Source of the DNA: Candidatus Kuenenia hertensis
Lineage (GTDB): Bacteria > Planctomycetota > Brocadiia > Brocadiales > Brocadiaceae
Length of the DNA stretch: 58,662 nucleotides
Reading direction: 5' to 3'
Assembly (NCBI GenBank): GCA_021646465.1
Contig: SOET01000028.1
Span: 1 to 58,662 of the forward strand
Each line of letters begins with the position of its first letter. Position 1 is the stretch's first letter. The notes under the pieces were generated by a model. It did not search any database, had not been told where the DNA came from, and was given only the letters and a program-made list of their open reading frames with translations. The position numbers were made by a program, and so were the translations under genes. Positions 1 through 10,101 of this stretch are shown one piece after another.

Positions 1-211
1 CACCAGGCTTAAGAAAAAACTCGCCGCTTAATTTTTTTAACAAAGTAATGTTTAATAGTAAACCAGGTCTATGATCAATCTCATATGCTGTCCAAAATTG
101 TTTTTCAAAAAGCCAATTTGGACAAGATGACAATAAATAGCTTCTTTGAGAAATTTTTGTTTTCTGCGCCCCTTTAACGAAATGATCTAATACTGCATTC
201 TTTAAATTTCT
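1..211 (-). pseudogene. open frame running off the left edge, no start codon
   Basis: Reading leftward from a TGA at 212-214, the minus strand stays open for about 70 codons to the window edge. The translation looks protein-like, for example SSCPNWLFEKQFWTAYEIDH. No ATG or GTG is in frame near the upstream end and only an internal TTG is present. It may be the interior of a gene whose 5' part is broken, or a chance open frame. I do not recognise the family. Positions 212-349 hold only AT-rich spacer upstream of the next gene. Confidence 0.25.
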
Positions 212-349
212 TCAGAACTGAACTTTGACGTTATCATTATAGCTGTTGCACTCTTATACTTTCTGTGATACACTCCATACTTTTTATGTTATGCTTTTTA
301 AAATTTCTGCCTTCACACCAAAATAAATTTATTTTTAACATAGAAAAAC

Positions 350-1804
350 ATGAAAAAAGTGCAAAATGCGATTGAGACCAAAAAAAAGCTAGTTGCGATG
401 CAGATAAAACACAAACACCTCCATGATCATTCTCCTATAGGGATTCTGGTCTTAAATGATAAAGGAATAATAATCGAAGCAAACCGCACAATTGCAAGGA
501 AATTATCTCTAAGAAAAACAGACATCCTCAAACAATCCATTTTTAATTTTATAGATGTAAGAGAAAAAGAAACTTTTTTCCTCCACATGAAAAAAGTATT
601 TACTAATCAAAATACATCTTCTAAACCCATTAAAATCCAGTTGAAAGGAAGAGCAGGTACAACACTTTGCACACAAGTAAAGAGTGTACCTTTACGAGAG
701 ACAAGGTTTCAAAACCCAATACTCTGCCAATCATTTTTTTCCGATATCACTCTTTGGAAACAAATAGAAAATGAAAAAGAATGCTTTAGAGAACAAAAAG
801 AGAAAGGGCTTAAATACCTGGAATATTTGAAATGTTTCTCAACTTTAGTAAATAAAGATATTAGAGAAGAAAAGCTATTGAAACAAGCTGCAACAATATT
901 AAAATCCCATTTTCAACCTGACGTTTTAGCAATGTTGCTACTTGATAAACATAAATATTTATTCGAGTCTTTTTTTGTTCTTCCTTCAATTCACATGAAT
1001 AAACTATTTAAACACAAGGTATTGTTAAACCCTTCAATCTGCTGTGTAATGAGAGCCGGCAAAGAGTTAATTGTAAAAGATGTGCGGAGGGATTCTCCAT
1101 GCGAATGTCTTCAATACAAAATTAAAGAAGGTGGCTATGCCTGCATTCCATTAACAGGAAATAATATTATTTTAGGAATGATTTTGATTATAAAAAAAGA
1201 AAAATATTATTGGAACAGAGAAGAAAATTATAAATATTTATCAATATATGCAAATTTAATTGCAGCTGCAATGCACCGAACAAATTTAACAGATTATAGC
1301 AATTATTCTGATGTAATAGATGAACATACTGGTATATATAATAAGAGATTTTTTGATCAAATATTGGAAAAACAAGCAAACATCGCAATGAAAAATAAAA
1401 AACCACTAAGCATAATCATTATCAATATTCATGAATTTGATAGTTTGTGTTATGCCTATGGTAATAATGTTGGCAAACAAGTTATGCGCAAAATCATTTA
1501 TCTCATTACAAAAAATACCAGGACATCGGATGTGATTGCCCGGTATAGCGAAAACGCCATTGGAATAATACTACCTACTATGGGAATAGGAGATGTCGTC
1601 AAAAAGGCGGACATCATAAAGCAAACTATTGAATCTTTTGCATTTAAAAACATTGTGAAAGGAGAAAACATTAAAGTCACCACAAGCTCTGGTTTCGCCA
1701 CACTTCCCGATCATGCTTCAGATCCCAATATTTTAGCAGGCATAGCCAGTATTGAACTCTATAAGACAAGGAAAAACCAAGCGCCTCCTATTTTTATACC
1801 TTGA
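350..1804 (+). CDS. PAS-GAF protein with degenerate GGDEF domain
   Basis: This 484-residue cytoplasmic signalling protein has a PAS-like sensor at about residues 24-140, a GAF-like domain at about 160-312 and a GGDEF fold from about 325. The GGDEF fold starts with DEHTGIYNKRFF, matching the usual DxLTGLxNRRxF. Where an active diguanylate cyclase has GG(D/E)EF, this protein reads YSENAIG (about residue 398), so the catalytic signature is lost. From family knowledge such domains usually cannot make c-di-GMP and act as sensors or scaffolds. No membrane segment is visible. It lies 84 bp upstream of gcvPB on the same strand, and no functional link to it is evident. Confidence 0.8.
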   Translation: MKKVQNAIETKKKLVAMQIKHKHLHDHSPIGILVLNDKGIIIEANRTIARKLSLRKTDILKQSIFNFIDVREKETFFLHMKKVFTNQNTSSKPIKIQLKGRAGTTLCTQVKSVPLRETRFQNPILCQSFFSDITLWKQIENEKECFREQKEKGLKYLEYLKCFSTLVNKDIREEKLLKQAATILKSHFQPDVLAMLLLDKHKYLFESFFVLPSIHMNKLFKHKVLLNPSICCVMRAGKELIVKDVRRDSPCECLQYKIKEGGYACIPLTGNNIILGMILIIKKEKYYWNREENYKYLSIYANLIAAAMHRTNLTDYSNYSDVIDEHTGIYNKRFFDQILEKQANIAMKNKKPLSIIIINIHEFDSLCYAYGNNVGKQVMRKIIYLITKNTRTSDVIARYSENAIGIILPTMGIGDVVKKADIIKQTIESFAFKNIVKGENIKVTTSSGFATLPDHASDPNILAGIASIELYKTRKNQAPPIFIP

Positions 1805-1888
1805 CATTTATACTTTATTGAGTATTCATATATCAAAAGTTTTTTCTTGGCAACAATACCAATCAATATTTAACAGGACAAATAAATC

Positions 1889-3349
1889 ATGGATAACATC
1901 GAACCGCTTATTTTTGAAAAATCTGCTCCAAACAGAAGATGTTTTATCCCACCTGTTTGCGATGTATCTGAAAAACCCATAACACATTTTATTCCACAAA
2001 AAATGCAAAGAAAACAGAAACCCAATTCCCCTGAAGTATCGGAAATCGATATAGTACGACACTTTACAAGACTTTCTCAAATGAACTATTGCGTTGACAC
2101 AAATTTTTATCCATTGGGTTCATGCACAATGAAATATAATCCAAAAATTAATGAGGATTCTGCAAACCTGGAAGGGTTTACAAGATTACATCCTTACCAA
2201 CCAACAGAACAATGCCAAGGCATTCTAAAATTACTCTATGATCTCGAACAAATGCTTGCAGATATTTCAGGCATGCCATATATCACTTTACAACCAGCAG
2301 CGGGAGCCCATGGCGAATTAGCGGGCATGTTAATAATTCAAGCTTATATGAAGGGACGGGGGGAAACCAGAAGCAAAATCATTGTTCCCGATTCTGCGCA
2401 TGGAACAAATCCTGCCTCCGCCGCCCTTTGCGGTTATTATATAGAATCAGTCCAATCAAACCCCGATGGCCTCATTGATACAAAAAAACTGAAATCTTTA
2501 TTGTCAAACGATACTGCTGCACTTATGATCACGAACCCGAACACCCTTGGCCTTTTCGAAAAAGACATACTTGAAACATGTAAAATTGTTCATGATGCCG
2601 GAGCGCTTGTCTATTGTGACGGCGCCAATATGAATGCACTTCTGGGAATAGCCCGTCCAGGTGACATGGGAGTAGATATTTTACATCTTAATCTGCACAA
2701 AACGTTTTCTACGCCTCACGGCGGCGGCGGGCCTGGAGCTGGCCCAATAGGTGTTTCTAAGGCATTAGAAACATTTCTCCCTACACCTCGTATTGAAAAA
2801 AGTACAGATAATTCTTATACCTTAAATTACGATTACCCATCTTCAATCGGGAAGGTAAGAGCTTTTTACGGGCATGTCGGAATAATGATTCGGGCATATA
2901 CTTACCTGCTACTTTTAGGAAAGAACGGAATAATTAAGGCGGGGGAAAATGCTGTCTTAAATGCCAATTACCTGAGAAATAAACTCTCAAAATATTACGA
3001 AATACCTTATGGGAAAACCTGCATGCATGAATTTGTCATATCAGCAAAAAAGCAAAGGGAAAAAGGTGTTTCCGCCTTAGATATTGCCAAAAAGCTATTA
3101 GATTACGGTTTTCACGCTCCTACGATTTACTTTCCATTAATCGTGGAGGAGGCTTTAATGGTGGAACCAACAGAAACCGAATCACGGGAAACATTAGATG
3201 CGTTTGCAGACGCAATGATTGAAATTGCCAACACAATTGTGAATACACCGGAAGCAGTACATAATGCTCCGCAATATACAAAAATCGGTCGTCCCGATGA
3301 AGTAACGGCTGCCCGAAAACCAAAATTAAAGTGGGGAAACAATTGTTAG
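1889..3349 (+). CDS. gcvPB: glycine dehydrogenase (decarboxylating) subunit 2, P-protein
   Basis: This is the C-terminal half of the two-subunit P-protein of the glycine cleavage system. It is PLP-dependent, decarboxylates glycine and passes the aminomethyl group to lipoyl H-protein. At 486 residues it has the usual length for the split form. The PLP lysine is K271 in LHKTFSTPHGGGGPG, and LGSCTMKYNPK near residue 75 is the conserved substrate-side motif. In many split-P genomes gcvPA lies directly upstream; here a signalling gene occupies that place and no gcvPA, gcvT or gcvH is in the window. Its 3' end overlaps the next gene by 19 bases. Confidence 0.95.
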   Translation: MDNIEPLIFEKSAPNRRCFIPPVCDVSEKPITHFIPQKMQRKQKPNSPEVSEIDIVRHFTRLSQMNYCVDTNFYPLGSCTMKYNPKINEDSANLEGFTRLHPYQPTEQCQGILKLLYDLEQMLADISGMPYITLQPAAGAHGELAGMLIIQAYMKGRGETRSKIIVPDSAHGTNPASAALCGYYIESVQSNPDGLIDTKKLKSLLSNDTAALMITNPNTLGLFEKDILETCKIVHDAGALVYCDGANMNALLGIARPGDMGVDILHLNLHKTFSTPHGGGGPGAGPIGVSKALETFLPTPRIEKSTDNSYTLNYDYPSSIGKVRAFYGHVGIMIRAYTYLLLLGKNGIIKAGENAVLNANYLRNKLSKYYEIPYGKTCMHEFVISAKKQREKGVSALDIAKKLLDYGFHAPTIYFPLIVEEALMVEPTETESRETLDAFADAMIEIANTIVNTPEAVHNAPQYTKIGRPDEVTAARKPKLKWGNNC

Positions 3350-4497
3350 GTCAACGTTATAAATTTGTTGGTACTCTCTCTTTAGCATGCTTAATTCTTT
3401 TTTTAATTTTCCTTATCAACAGCAACGCCCCGGGGAAACACTACGACTCTAATGTCTCACCGGATTTGTCCCACCATCACATCTATTCCGGATATAAATT
3501 TACAAAAGGGAAAAATATCATCAACTTCGGCACCCAGCCACTTTACTTGCCTACCGGCCTGATTACGGAAACAATGAAACGCGATAACATTCTTCACGAA
3601 TCTTTATCAAAATTAGGAATGTGTATCTATTTTTATCCTTTTTTCAAGGGTGATGATATCAATTTTTTCCTGAAACAAGGCAGCATTGAAGCAGGTATAG
3701 GCGGCGATATGCCAGCGATTACAGCAGCCGCAATGCTCGATATTATCATTCCTTCTTTAATCCAGCAAGGATTCACCTCAGTTGTTGCAAATCGTTCAAT
3801 TCTCATTAGCGATTTAAAAAATAAACCTGTTGGCTATGCCTTTGGTTCCAACGCTCATCATGCGCTGCTGAACGCATTGCTTTCTGAAGGATTAACAGAA
3901 CAACAAGTCCTGTTAATCCCTATGGAGGCAACAGAAATGCCTGATGCGTTACACAACAAAAAGATACTTGCATTCTCCGCCTGGGAACCAACCCCTACCA
4001 TAACACTAAATAAATACCCTGAAGGTGTGGTTATTCATCGTACTCTTAGTTCAGGTTTTATGTATTTTTTACGTTCGATAACAGAAAAATGCCCTACTAT
4101 TATCCATCACATTTTAGCCGCTGAAATCCGTGCAATCAACTGGCTCCGAAGCAGCAAAGACCATCTTTTGCTCGCTAGTAAATGGGCATTAGATGCAGCA
4201 AAAGAACTATCAGATTCTGATATTTCAATCTCAATTGAAGAAAACGCTGAATTAGCAAAAATGGATATTTTAGGCTTTTCATCAGCCCCAATTATCCCTG
4301 AAAATGCATTTAAAAAAAATAGTTCCCTTTTTAAAGAATTTGTTTTCTTACAAAATAAATACCTCATTCCTCCCTCAGTAGAATGGAATAGAATACACAA
4401 TAGCTTTGATAGAAAAATCATTATTGATGTGCTTATGAATCCTGAAAAATTTAAATTTAATGAGTTTCAGTATTCTTTGACAACCATAAACAAGTAA
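3331..4497 (+). CDS. SsuA/NMT1-like substrate-binding protein, membrane-anchored
   Basis: A 388-residue protein with an N-terminal hydrophobic segment (about residues 12-30) that would export or anchor it, followed by a periplasmic binding-protein fold. The stretch FFKGDDINFFLKQG and the following GIGGDMPA resemble the ligand-pocket region of nitrate/sulfonate/taurine-type binding proteins (TauA, SsuA, NMT1/THI5). No ABC permease or ATPase gene is nearby. The following histidine kinase suggests instead that this protein delivers a ligand signal to the kinase, which is an inference. The frame opens with GTG at 3331 inside gcvPB; a TTG at 3343 is an alternative start. The ligand cannot be told from sequence. 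Confidence 0.7.
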   Translation: MGKQLLGQRYKFVGTLSLACLILFLIFLINSNAPGKHYDSNVSPDLSHHHIYSGYKFTKGKNIINFGTQPLYLPTGLITETMKRDNILHESLSKLGMCIYFYPFFKGDDINFFLKQGSIEAGIGGDMPAITAAAMLDIIIPSLIQQGFTSVVANRSILISDLKNKPVGYAFGSNAHHALLNALLSEGLTEQQVLLIPMEATEMPDALHNKKILAFSAWEPTPTITLNKYPEGVVIHRTLSSGFMYFLRSITEKCPTIIHHILAAEIRAINWLRSSKDHLLLASKWALDAAKELSDSDISISIEENAELAKMDILGFSSAPIIPENAFKKNSSLFKEFVFLQNKYLIPPSVEWNRIHNSFDRKIIIDVLMNPEKFKFNEFQYSLTTINK

Positions 4498-4586
4498 ATT
4501 TATCCTGTTTGTTTTATACTATTTATCAGTCTCATCAAAATTATGCACAATGACTCCAATACAGCATATATTAAGGAAGCTCAAAA

Positions 4587-6605
4587 ATGAAGCATTTCAT
4601 CTTTAGCATTAGAACGCGAATGCTTTTTTATTTTGGATTACTGTTTGCGATAATTTTAACAATTATTTTATTGATCGGAATTTATGGAGTGCCTTTTACG
4701 AATTTTACCGGGGAATATGGACAGCATAAAGATATTGAGTTTGGAAACTTAAGCCTTATAGCAGAATTAAAAAAAGAACGTTTATTGCGCTGGATTGAAG
4801 AACGTCAAGACAACGTAAGGGTAATTTCCAATAGTACCATACTTAATACATACCTCAATAAACTAACACCATTAATTGAAAAAAACATTTATAATAGTAG
4901 CAAACTGAGGAAAACCATACAAAACGAAACAGATTATCAGCTTATCCAACAGCACTTAAAACTCGTAAAATCTTCCTACGAAATATATGATAAAATTCAA
5001 ATAGCCGACGCCACATCGGGACGTATCATTGCTTCGACCGATAACGAAGACCTTGGCACAGACGTATTTTCACAAAATTATTTCACAAAGGCATTGCATC
5101 CCGCAAATAGTGAAATATTCTGTATAGATAAAGACCCAATCAATAATCAGTTTAAATTATTCTTATCACGGAAGTGTCAGCCACATCAAAACAACACCAG
5201 GGCGCATGCTGTTGTAATAATTCATGTGGATTCCCATGATTTAATTAATCCAATATTAAATACAAGAAGCAAAAACGGATTAACCGGCGAAACGTTTTTA
5301 GTAAACGAAGAGGGAAAACTCCTTACAGCATTAAAATATCCACTCGAAAACAATACCATTGGTAAAGTATTAGAATCTGAAATTACATTACCCCTTGTAA
5401 CAAATGCCGCAACTGGACATGAAGGTATTACCATAACAAAAGACTATCGCGGCGAACCCGTCTTAGCAGCATACCGTCATTTACGAATTTCTCCTGACAT
5501 AGGATGGGGATTAATCGTAAAAAAAGATCAATCGGAAATTTTTGCCGGTATGAACAAAGACAAGATTATATTTTTGATAATCGGCCTGAGCGGAATATTT
5601 TTAGCGTTCATTTTGACCTCCATTATCGCAAACTCCCTTTCAAAACCAATCCTCCATTTGAGCCAGGCAGCAAAGGAAATAACAGAAGGAGATTGGGAAA
5701 TTCGCGCTAATACCTTTTACAGAGGGGAAGCCGGATTGTTAGCTTCCACATTTAATTCTATGATCGATCGCATACAACTTCACCATGAATCGCTTGAAAA
5801 ACAGGTTAAGCTTAGAACACAAGAACTGCAAAAGACAAATGATACATTAATCACCGAAATTAAAGAAAAAAAGAAATTAACACAGGAACTTGAAATGAAA
5901 AATGCGGAATTGGAACGGTTTACCTACACCGTTTCACACGATCTCAAGAGCCCGTTGTTAACAATCAAGGGATTTCTTGGTTATCTGGAAAAAGACATCA
6001 TTGACGGAAGAACAGAACAGATACAAGACGATATCCGCCGTATTCATTCTGCGGCGGATAAAATGGAAAAGCTACTGGAAGAACTTCTTGAATTGTCAAG
6101 GATAGGAAGGATTGTTAATAAACACGAAAACGTGTCCCTTGAATCATTAACCCGTGAAGTGCTGGATTTGTTGTCATCAAAGATTTCTCCTTCAAGCATT
6201 CAACTGATATTGCCGCAGAATCTTCCGGTAATTTATGTTGACCGCATACGATTTTTTGAGGTAATGCAAAATCTTATAGAAAATGCACTTAAATATATGG
6301 GAAACCAGCCCGAACCAATTATCGAAATTGGCGCAAAAAATGAAAAAGATCACGTTCTATGTTATGTAAAAGACAATGGCATAGGTATACCGCCACGTTA
6401 TCATGATAAAGTGTTTGGTTTATTTGAAAGATTAGATAAGAATACAGACGGCACGGGCATTGGGCTTGCTTTGGTAAAACGAATAATAGAAGTACACGGC
6501 GGAAAGATATGGTTAGAATCAAAAGGAGAAAACCAAGGGTGCACTTTTTACTTTACCATCCCAAAGAAAGGAGATATTGCAAATTATGGACATCAGCAAA
6601 GTTAA
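4587..6605 (+). CDS. sensor histidine kinase (Cache-HAMP-HisKA-HATPase)
   Basis: A 672-residue membrane kinase. TM1 is at about residues 12-34, an extracytoplasmic Cache-type sensor domain follows to about 325, and TM2 spans about 328-350. After that come a HAMP domain (SKPILHLSQAAKEITEGDW), a coiled coil, HisKA with the phosphoacceptor H451 in SHDLKSP, and the ATPase domain with N-box ENALKYM, G1 DNGIGIP and G2 GTGIGLAL. All catalytic boxes look intact. The neighbouring binding-protein gene may supply its ligand. The downstream regulator starts inside its 3' end, so the two are translated as a unit. Confidence 0.93.
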   Translation: MKHFIFSIRTRMLFYFGLLFAIILTIILLIGIYGVPFTNFTGEYGQHKDIEFGNLSLIAELKKERLLRWIEERQDNVRVISNSTILNTYLNKLTPLIEKNIYNSSKLRKTIQNETDYQLIQQHLKLVKSSYEIYDKIQIADATSGRIIASTDNEDLGTDVFSQNYFTKALHPANSEIFCIDKDPINNQFKLFLSRKCQPHQNNTRAHAVVIIHVDSHDLINPILNTRSKNGLTGETFLVNEEGKLLTALKYPLENNTIGKVLESEITLPLVTNAATGHEGITITKDYRGEPVLAAYRHLRISPDIGWGLIVKKDQSEIFAGMNKDKIIFLIIGLSGIFLAFILTSIIANSLSKPILHLSQAAKEITEGDWEIRANTFYRGEAGLLASTFNSMIDRIQLHHESLEKQVKLRTQELQKTNDTLITEIKEKKKLTQELEMKNAELERFTYTVSHDLKSPLLTIKGFLGYLEKDIIDGRTEQIQDDIRRIHSAADKMEKLLEELLELSRIGRIVNKHENVSLESLTREVLDLLSSKISPSSIQLILPQNLPVIYVDRIRFFEVMQNLIENALKYMGNQPEPIIEIGAKNEKDHVLCYVKDNGIGIPPRYHDKVFGLFERLDKNTDGTGIGLALVKRIIEVHGGKIWLESKGENQGCTFYFTIPKKGDIANYGHQQS

Positions 6606-7041
6606 AGGAGAACCGCTTACAATATTACTCGTTGAGGATAATCCTGGTCACGCAGAGTTAGTATTGCGCACTTTTCAACACCACAGGATTGCAAACAAGA
6701 TATATCATGTATCCGATGGAGAAGAAGCATTGAATTATTTATACCGTAAAAATTCATTTTCCGATCCAAAGAAAAGCCCTTGTCCTCATTTAATTTTATT
6801 AGACTTAAGATTGCCAAAGATTGACGGCATGGAAGTTTTAAAAGAGATTAAAAAAACTGATGAACTGAAAAAGATCCCCATTGTTATTTTAACTACCTCT
6901 GCCGCCGAACCAGATACCGAAAAGGCTTATAAACACTATGCTAACAGCTACCTGGTAAAGCCTATTGATTTCAACAAATTCACTCAATTAATGAATGATC
7001 TTGGGTTTTATTGGCTTGGCTGGAACCATCATCCATGGTAA
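6586..7041 (+). CDS. CheY-like response regulator (Rcp1 type)
   Basis: A stand-alone receiver domain of about 151 residues with the acidic pair (LLVEDNPGH), phosphoacceptor Asp in LLDLRLPKIDG, Thr in ILTTSA and Lys in VKPID. The insertion after the first helices (YLYRKNSFSDP) is typical of Rcp1-like regulators that partner phytochrome-type or Cache-type kinases and carry no output domain. ATG 6586 lies about 12 bases after AAAGGAG, while an upstream TTG at 6577 is too close to that site. It overlaps the kinase gene by 20 bases and is almost certainly its phosphorylation partner. Confidence 0.9.
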   Translation: MDISKVKGEPLTILLVEDNPGHAELVLRTFQHHRIANKIYHVSDGEEALNYLYRKNSFSDPKKSPCPHLILLDLRLPKIDGMEVLKEIKKTDELKKIPIVILTTSAAEPDTEKAYKHYANSYLVKPIDFNKFTQLMNDLGFYWLGWNHHPW

Positions 7042-7076
7042 AAAAACATCTGTTTCATCATTTCCTGTGAACAACT

Positions 7077-8409
7077 ATTATAAATAACACATTACGCATT
7101 CTTTTAGTAGAAGATGAACCTGATTATATGGAATTGATACGGAGATCTTTTCTGGAAATGACAGAACAGATTGAAATCTCCATTGCCCATAGCGTTCATG
7201 AAGCAAAGTTACTTTTATCGAAATCTATTCCCGATCTGATACTTTTAGATTATCTGTTGCCTGACGGGAAGGGAATTGAACTGTTATCTGAAGACAAAAC
7301 AAATCTGCCAGATCCAATTATAATTATGACCAGCCATGGCAATGAACTGGTGGCTGTTGAATCACTGAAAAAAGAAGCGCTGGATTACGTTATAAAATCC
7401 AAGGAGACGATAACAGACATGCCACGCATTTGTGAAAGGGCATTGCGCGAGTGGAAACTTATTATAGAAAGTAAACGGACGGAAGAAAACATCAGAAAGC
7501 TGTTTCAGGCAATAGAACAAAGTCAAAATCTGGTAATAATTACAGATTTCAACGGGAAAATTGAATACGTAAACCCGCGGTTTGATTCTACAACAGGCGA
7601 TACAAAAGAAGAGGCTATAGGGAAAAATCCAAACATTTTGAAGTCGGGAAATACCCCTATTGAAGAATATCAAAGGCTGTGGGACACAATACTCACAAGA
7701 AAAGAATGGCGGGGAGAGTTGCATAATAGAAAAAAGAACGGAGAATTGTATTGGGGAAAAGCATCCATTTCCCCTATCAGAAATGAAAAAGGAGCTATTA
7801 CCCATTTTCTTGGAATTAAGGAAGATATCACAGAACGCAAACAATTTGAACAGCAACTCACACACATGGAATTACACGATCCGCTTACAAATCTGTACAA
7901 TGGAACAAATACTGACTCATTGATATCCTATGCCGATTTAGCCATGTACCAGGCAAAGGAAAAAGGAAATGACCGCGTGTGTTGTTTCTTTTCTCCGGAC
8001 CATGCTGCACAATTAGAATCGATGATTAACTGGAAACAACAAATACAGGATACGCTGGTAAATAATAAATTTGTATTGTATTTACACTGGCAACTGTAAA
8101 GAATATGGGCTGCCGTTTTGCACTTGATGACTTTGGAAACGGATTTTCATCATTCAGTTATCTCAAACTTTACCAGTTGATTATTTAAAAATCGGCGGGG
8201 ATTTCATTCTGGAATTGCCAGATAATACAGTAGACCTGCATTTAGTTAAGGCAATGGTAGAAGTTGCACGCGGATTGGGAAAATATACCATCGCAGAATA
8301 CGTTGGTTGCAAAAAAACCGTTAATCTGTTGCGTAAACTCGGCGTAGATTACGCACAGAGATATCATATTGGCAAGCCAAAACCTGCGACCGAAATACTC
8401 GTTTCATAA
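7077..8409 (+). pseudogene. decayed REC-PAS-GGDEF-EAL regulator
   Basis: Homology starts upstream of the first ATG (7128): LRILLVEDEPDYMEL is the start of a receiver domain, but in frame there is only ATT 7077 or ATA 7080 after a TGA at 7068. An ATG at 7035 precedes that TGA in the same frame. The receiver (Asp in LLDYLLPDG) and PAS domain are complete. GGDEF then begins (HDPLTNLYN) but jumps to its last helix (ADLAMYQAKEKGNDR), so the catalytic part is deleted. The EAL domain is also internally deleted, and after a TAA at 8097 only its end remains ([17 protein letters not shown]), with a frameshift near 8175-8185 before [11 protein letters not shown]. Several independent lesions make this a clear pseudogene of a c-di-GMP enzyme. 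Confidence 0.85.
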
Positions 8410-8432
8410 AAATATTTTTGGCTCATTGCTCT

Positions 8433-8630
8433 TTAGAGCAAAACATGACTACCTGTGATATATACAACTGGAGAAGCTCCCTGCTCTCCTTTCTGATAGG
8501 AATATCTCCTCCCTTCTCCAAAACAATGTACCGATCGGCTCTTTAGAGGAATTTTTACTTTTGATATGGGGATACTGCCAATACTTCTCTGATGTTCATA
8601 GAGTTCTTTCTTTAGATTGTTCTCGCACAA
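8433..8630 (-). pseudogene. possible transposase N-terminal remnant
   Basis: A 65-codon minus-strand frame fills much of the 8410-8730 gap. Its first half contains IPISKVKIPLKSR, which resembles the start of ISNCY-type transposases from memory. The second half does not continue the family. It has no visible ribosome site. I see nothing else in this gap. It could equally be a chance frame. Confidence 0.25.
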
Positions 8631-8730
8631 ACACTAATTATTTTAAAATAAAAAAGGCACTTTGAATTCTTAGGAGACGGGAAAACTACTGATTAAAAGA
8701 GGCGACCGTTAAGACCAGTTATTCCTTAAT

Positions 8731-9105
8731 TCATACCTCACAAGGCTTATTATTCTCTTTAACGTAGCGGTACAACAACTTATCCGCAACCTCTACACAC
8801 CCCACACAGGACAATTGCTGTGACTTCCGTATCTCTTTGCAAACAGCGGAGCCGCCGGCAGCATGGAAGAATTCACGTTTAATATGCCCAAATGCGGCTT
8901 CATCCTTTATTAATTTTTTTATGGCATAAAGTGCACCACACACTCCACCCTCCGCCCTGCCGCCGCCATATTGCTTGTATTCTTTAATGTGCTCGTCTTT
9001 TATATTAAATTCATTCTGATAGGCCGTTAAAATCGCCTGAGCACAATTTAACCCATCCTCTGCATGAAAATAGTTTATCGCGTTTTTCCCTTCGGTTTGT
9101 TCCAT
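8731..9105 (-). CDS. C_GCAxxG_C_C family putative redox protein
   Basis: A 124-residue soluble protein with the family pattern: NCAQAILTAY, then GGGRAEGGVCGALYA, then VCKEIRK and LSCVGCVEVA. The conserved cysteines and the glycine-rich GVCGAL segment define the family, which is thought to bind a metal or take part in redox chemistry; its exact function is not established. It is transcribed in the same direction as, and downstream of, msrA (70 bp away), so the two may share a transcript and an oxidative-stress role, which is an inference. Confidence 0.8.
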   Translation of the reverse strand: MEQTEGKNAINYFHAEDGLNCAQAILTAYQNEFNIKDEHIKEYKQYGGGRAEGGVCGALYAIKKLIKDEAAFGHIKREFFHAAGGSAVCKEIRKSQQLSCVGCVEVADKLLYRYVKENNKPCEV

Positions 9106-9174
9106 AAGAAGTGATATGTTAATAATTATTGGAATTTATTTACAAGCCTTTTGCAGTATAGCAGCAAAACGCTT

Positions 9175-9792
9175 TTACTTTGAATCCTTTCCCCATGTCT
9201 CTTTTAAATACGGCTCCCTTCCAGAACCATATTTATACCTGTTATAACGTGCCGGGTTTTTCTCATAATATTTCTGGTGATATTCTTCCGCCTTGTAAAA
9301 TGCTGAAGATGGTACAATTTCCGTAACAATTGGTCTGTTAAATTTCCCCGATTTCTCCAATTCTTTCTTCGACGCCTCGGCAAGTTTTTTTTGTTCCTCC
9401 GTGTGATAAAAAATAGCCGTTCGATATTGTGATCCTACATCTGCAAATTGCCGGTTTACCGCTGTAGGATCAATATTTCTCCAGAATACTTCTAAAAGTT
9501 CTGAATACGAAATACGGGAAGGATTATACAATATCTCTATGGCCTCAGCATGTCCGGTTTTACCGGAACACACTTCCTCATAAGTCGGATTCTCAACATT
9601 GCCGCCAGTGTATCCGACGGTAGTAGAAACCACTCCTCCTAATTGGTCAAATGGGTGCTGCATACACCAGAAACAACCACCGGCAAAAATAGCCTTTTCA
9701 TATTTATTATGGTTCATATCAGTTTCACTACATAATGCATTATTTACTGCCAAAATAATGCCTAAAAATAGTACCATCAAATAGTTATTCAT
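9175..9792 (-). CDS. msrA: peptide methionine-S-sulfoxide reductase, exported
   Basis: This enzyme reduces the S-diastereomer of methionine sulfoxide in proteins. The catalytic cysteine lies in AIFAGGCFWCMQHPF (about residues 34-48), followed by the family blocks GYTGG, YEEVCSGKTGHAEA and WRNIDPT. The first 22 residues (MNNYLMVLFLGIILAVNNALC) form a signal peptide, so the enzyme works outside the cytoplasm. There is no fused MsrB domain. The C-terminal region has no obvious resolving cysteine, suggesting that a partner reduces it. Confidence 0.95.
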   Translation of the reverse strand: MNNYLMVLFLGIILAVNNALCSETDMNHNKYEKAIFAGGCFWCMQHPFDQLGGVVSTTVGYTGGNVENPTYEEVCSGKTGHAEAIEILYNPSRISYSELLEVFWRNIDPTAVNRQFADVGSQYRTAIFYHTEEQKKLAEASKKELEKSGKFNRPIVTEIVPSSAFYKAEEYHQKYYEKNPARYNRYKYGSGREPYLKETWGKDSK

Positions 9793-10101
9793 TCCCGATA
9801 CATCTTACATTTATAAGATGACTACATTTTTGTTTTACTATAATAACGAAAAAAACACTTCTCTTTACGCAATATATAAATACACTTTTTATGAATTTTC
9901 TTTTTTCCGAAAATCAATCTAATCCTACCATATTTTTATAGGAATGAAAGAAAACTTCTCCGAATAAAAACATCGGATAAATATTTTTTGCACATTAGAT
10001 AAAAGAGAAAAAATTTGCATTTTCACAATTGTTTCTATATCATTCGTATTTTTATAAGTTTAAAATTATTTTAACATTTTCATTCAATAAAAGGAGAAGT
10101 A
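9793..10101 (+). other. divergent intergenic region, msrA / cysC
   Basis: About 310 bp of very AT-rich DNA between two divergently transcribed genes. It must hold both promoters. I see a strong ribosome site (AAAGGAGAAG) just before cysC but no riboswitch, repeat or small gene. Confidence 0.4.
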
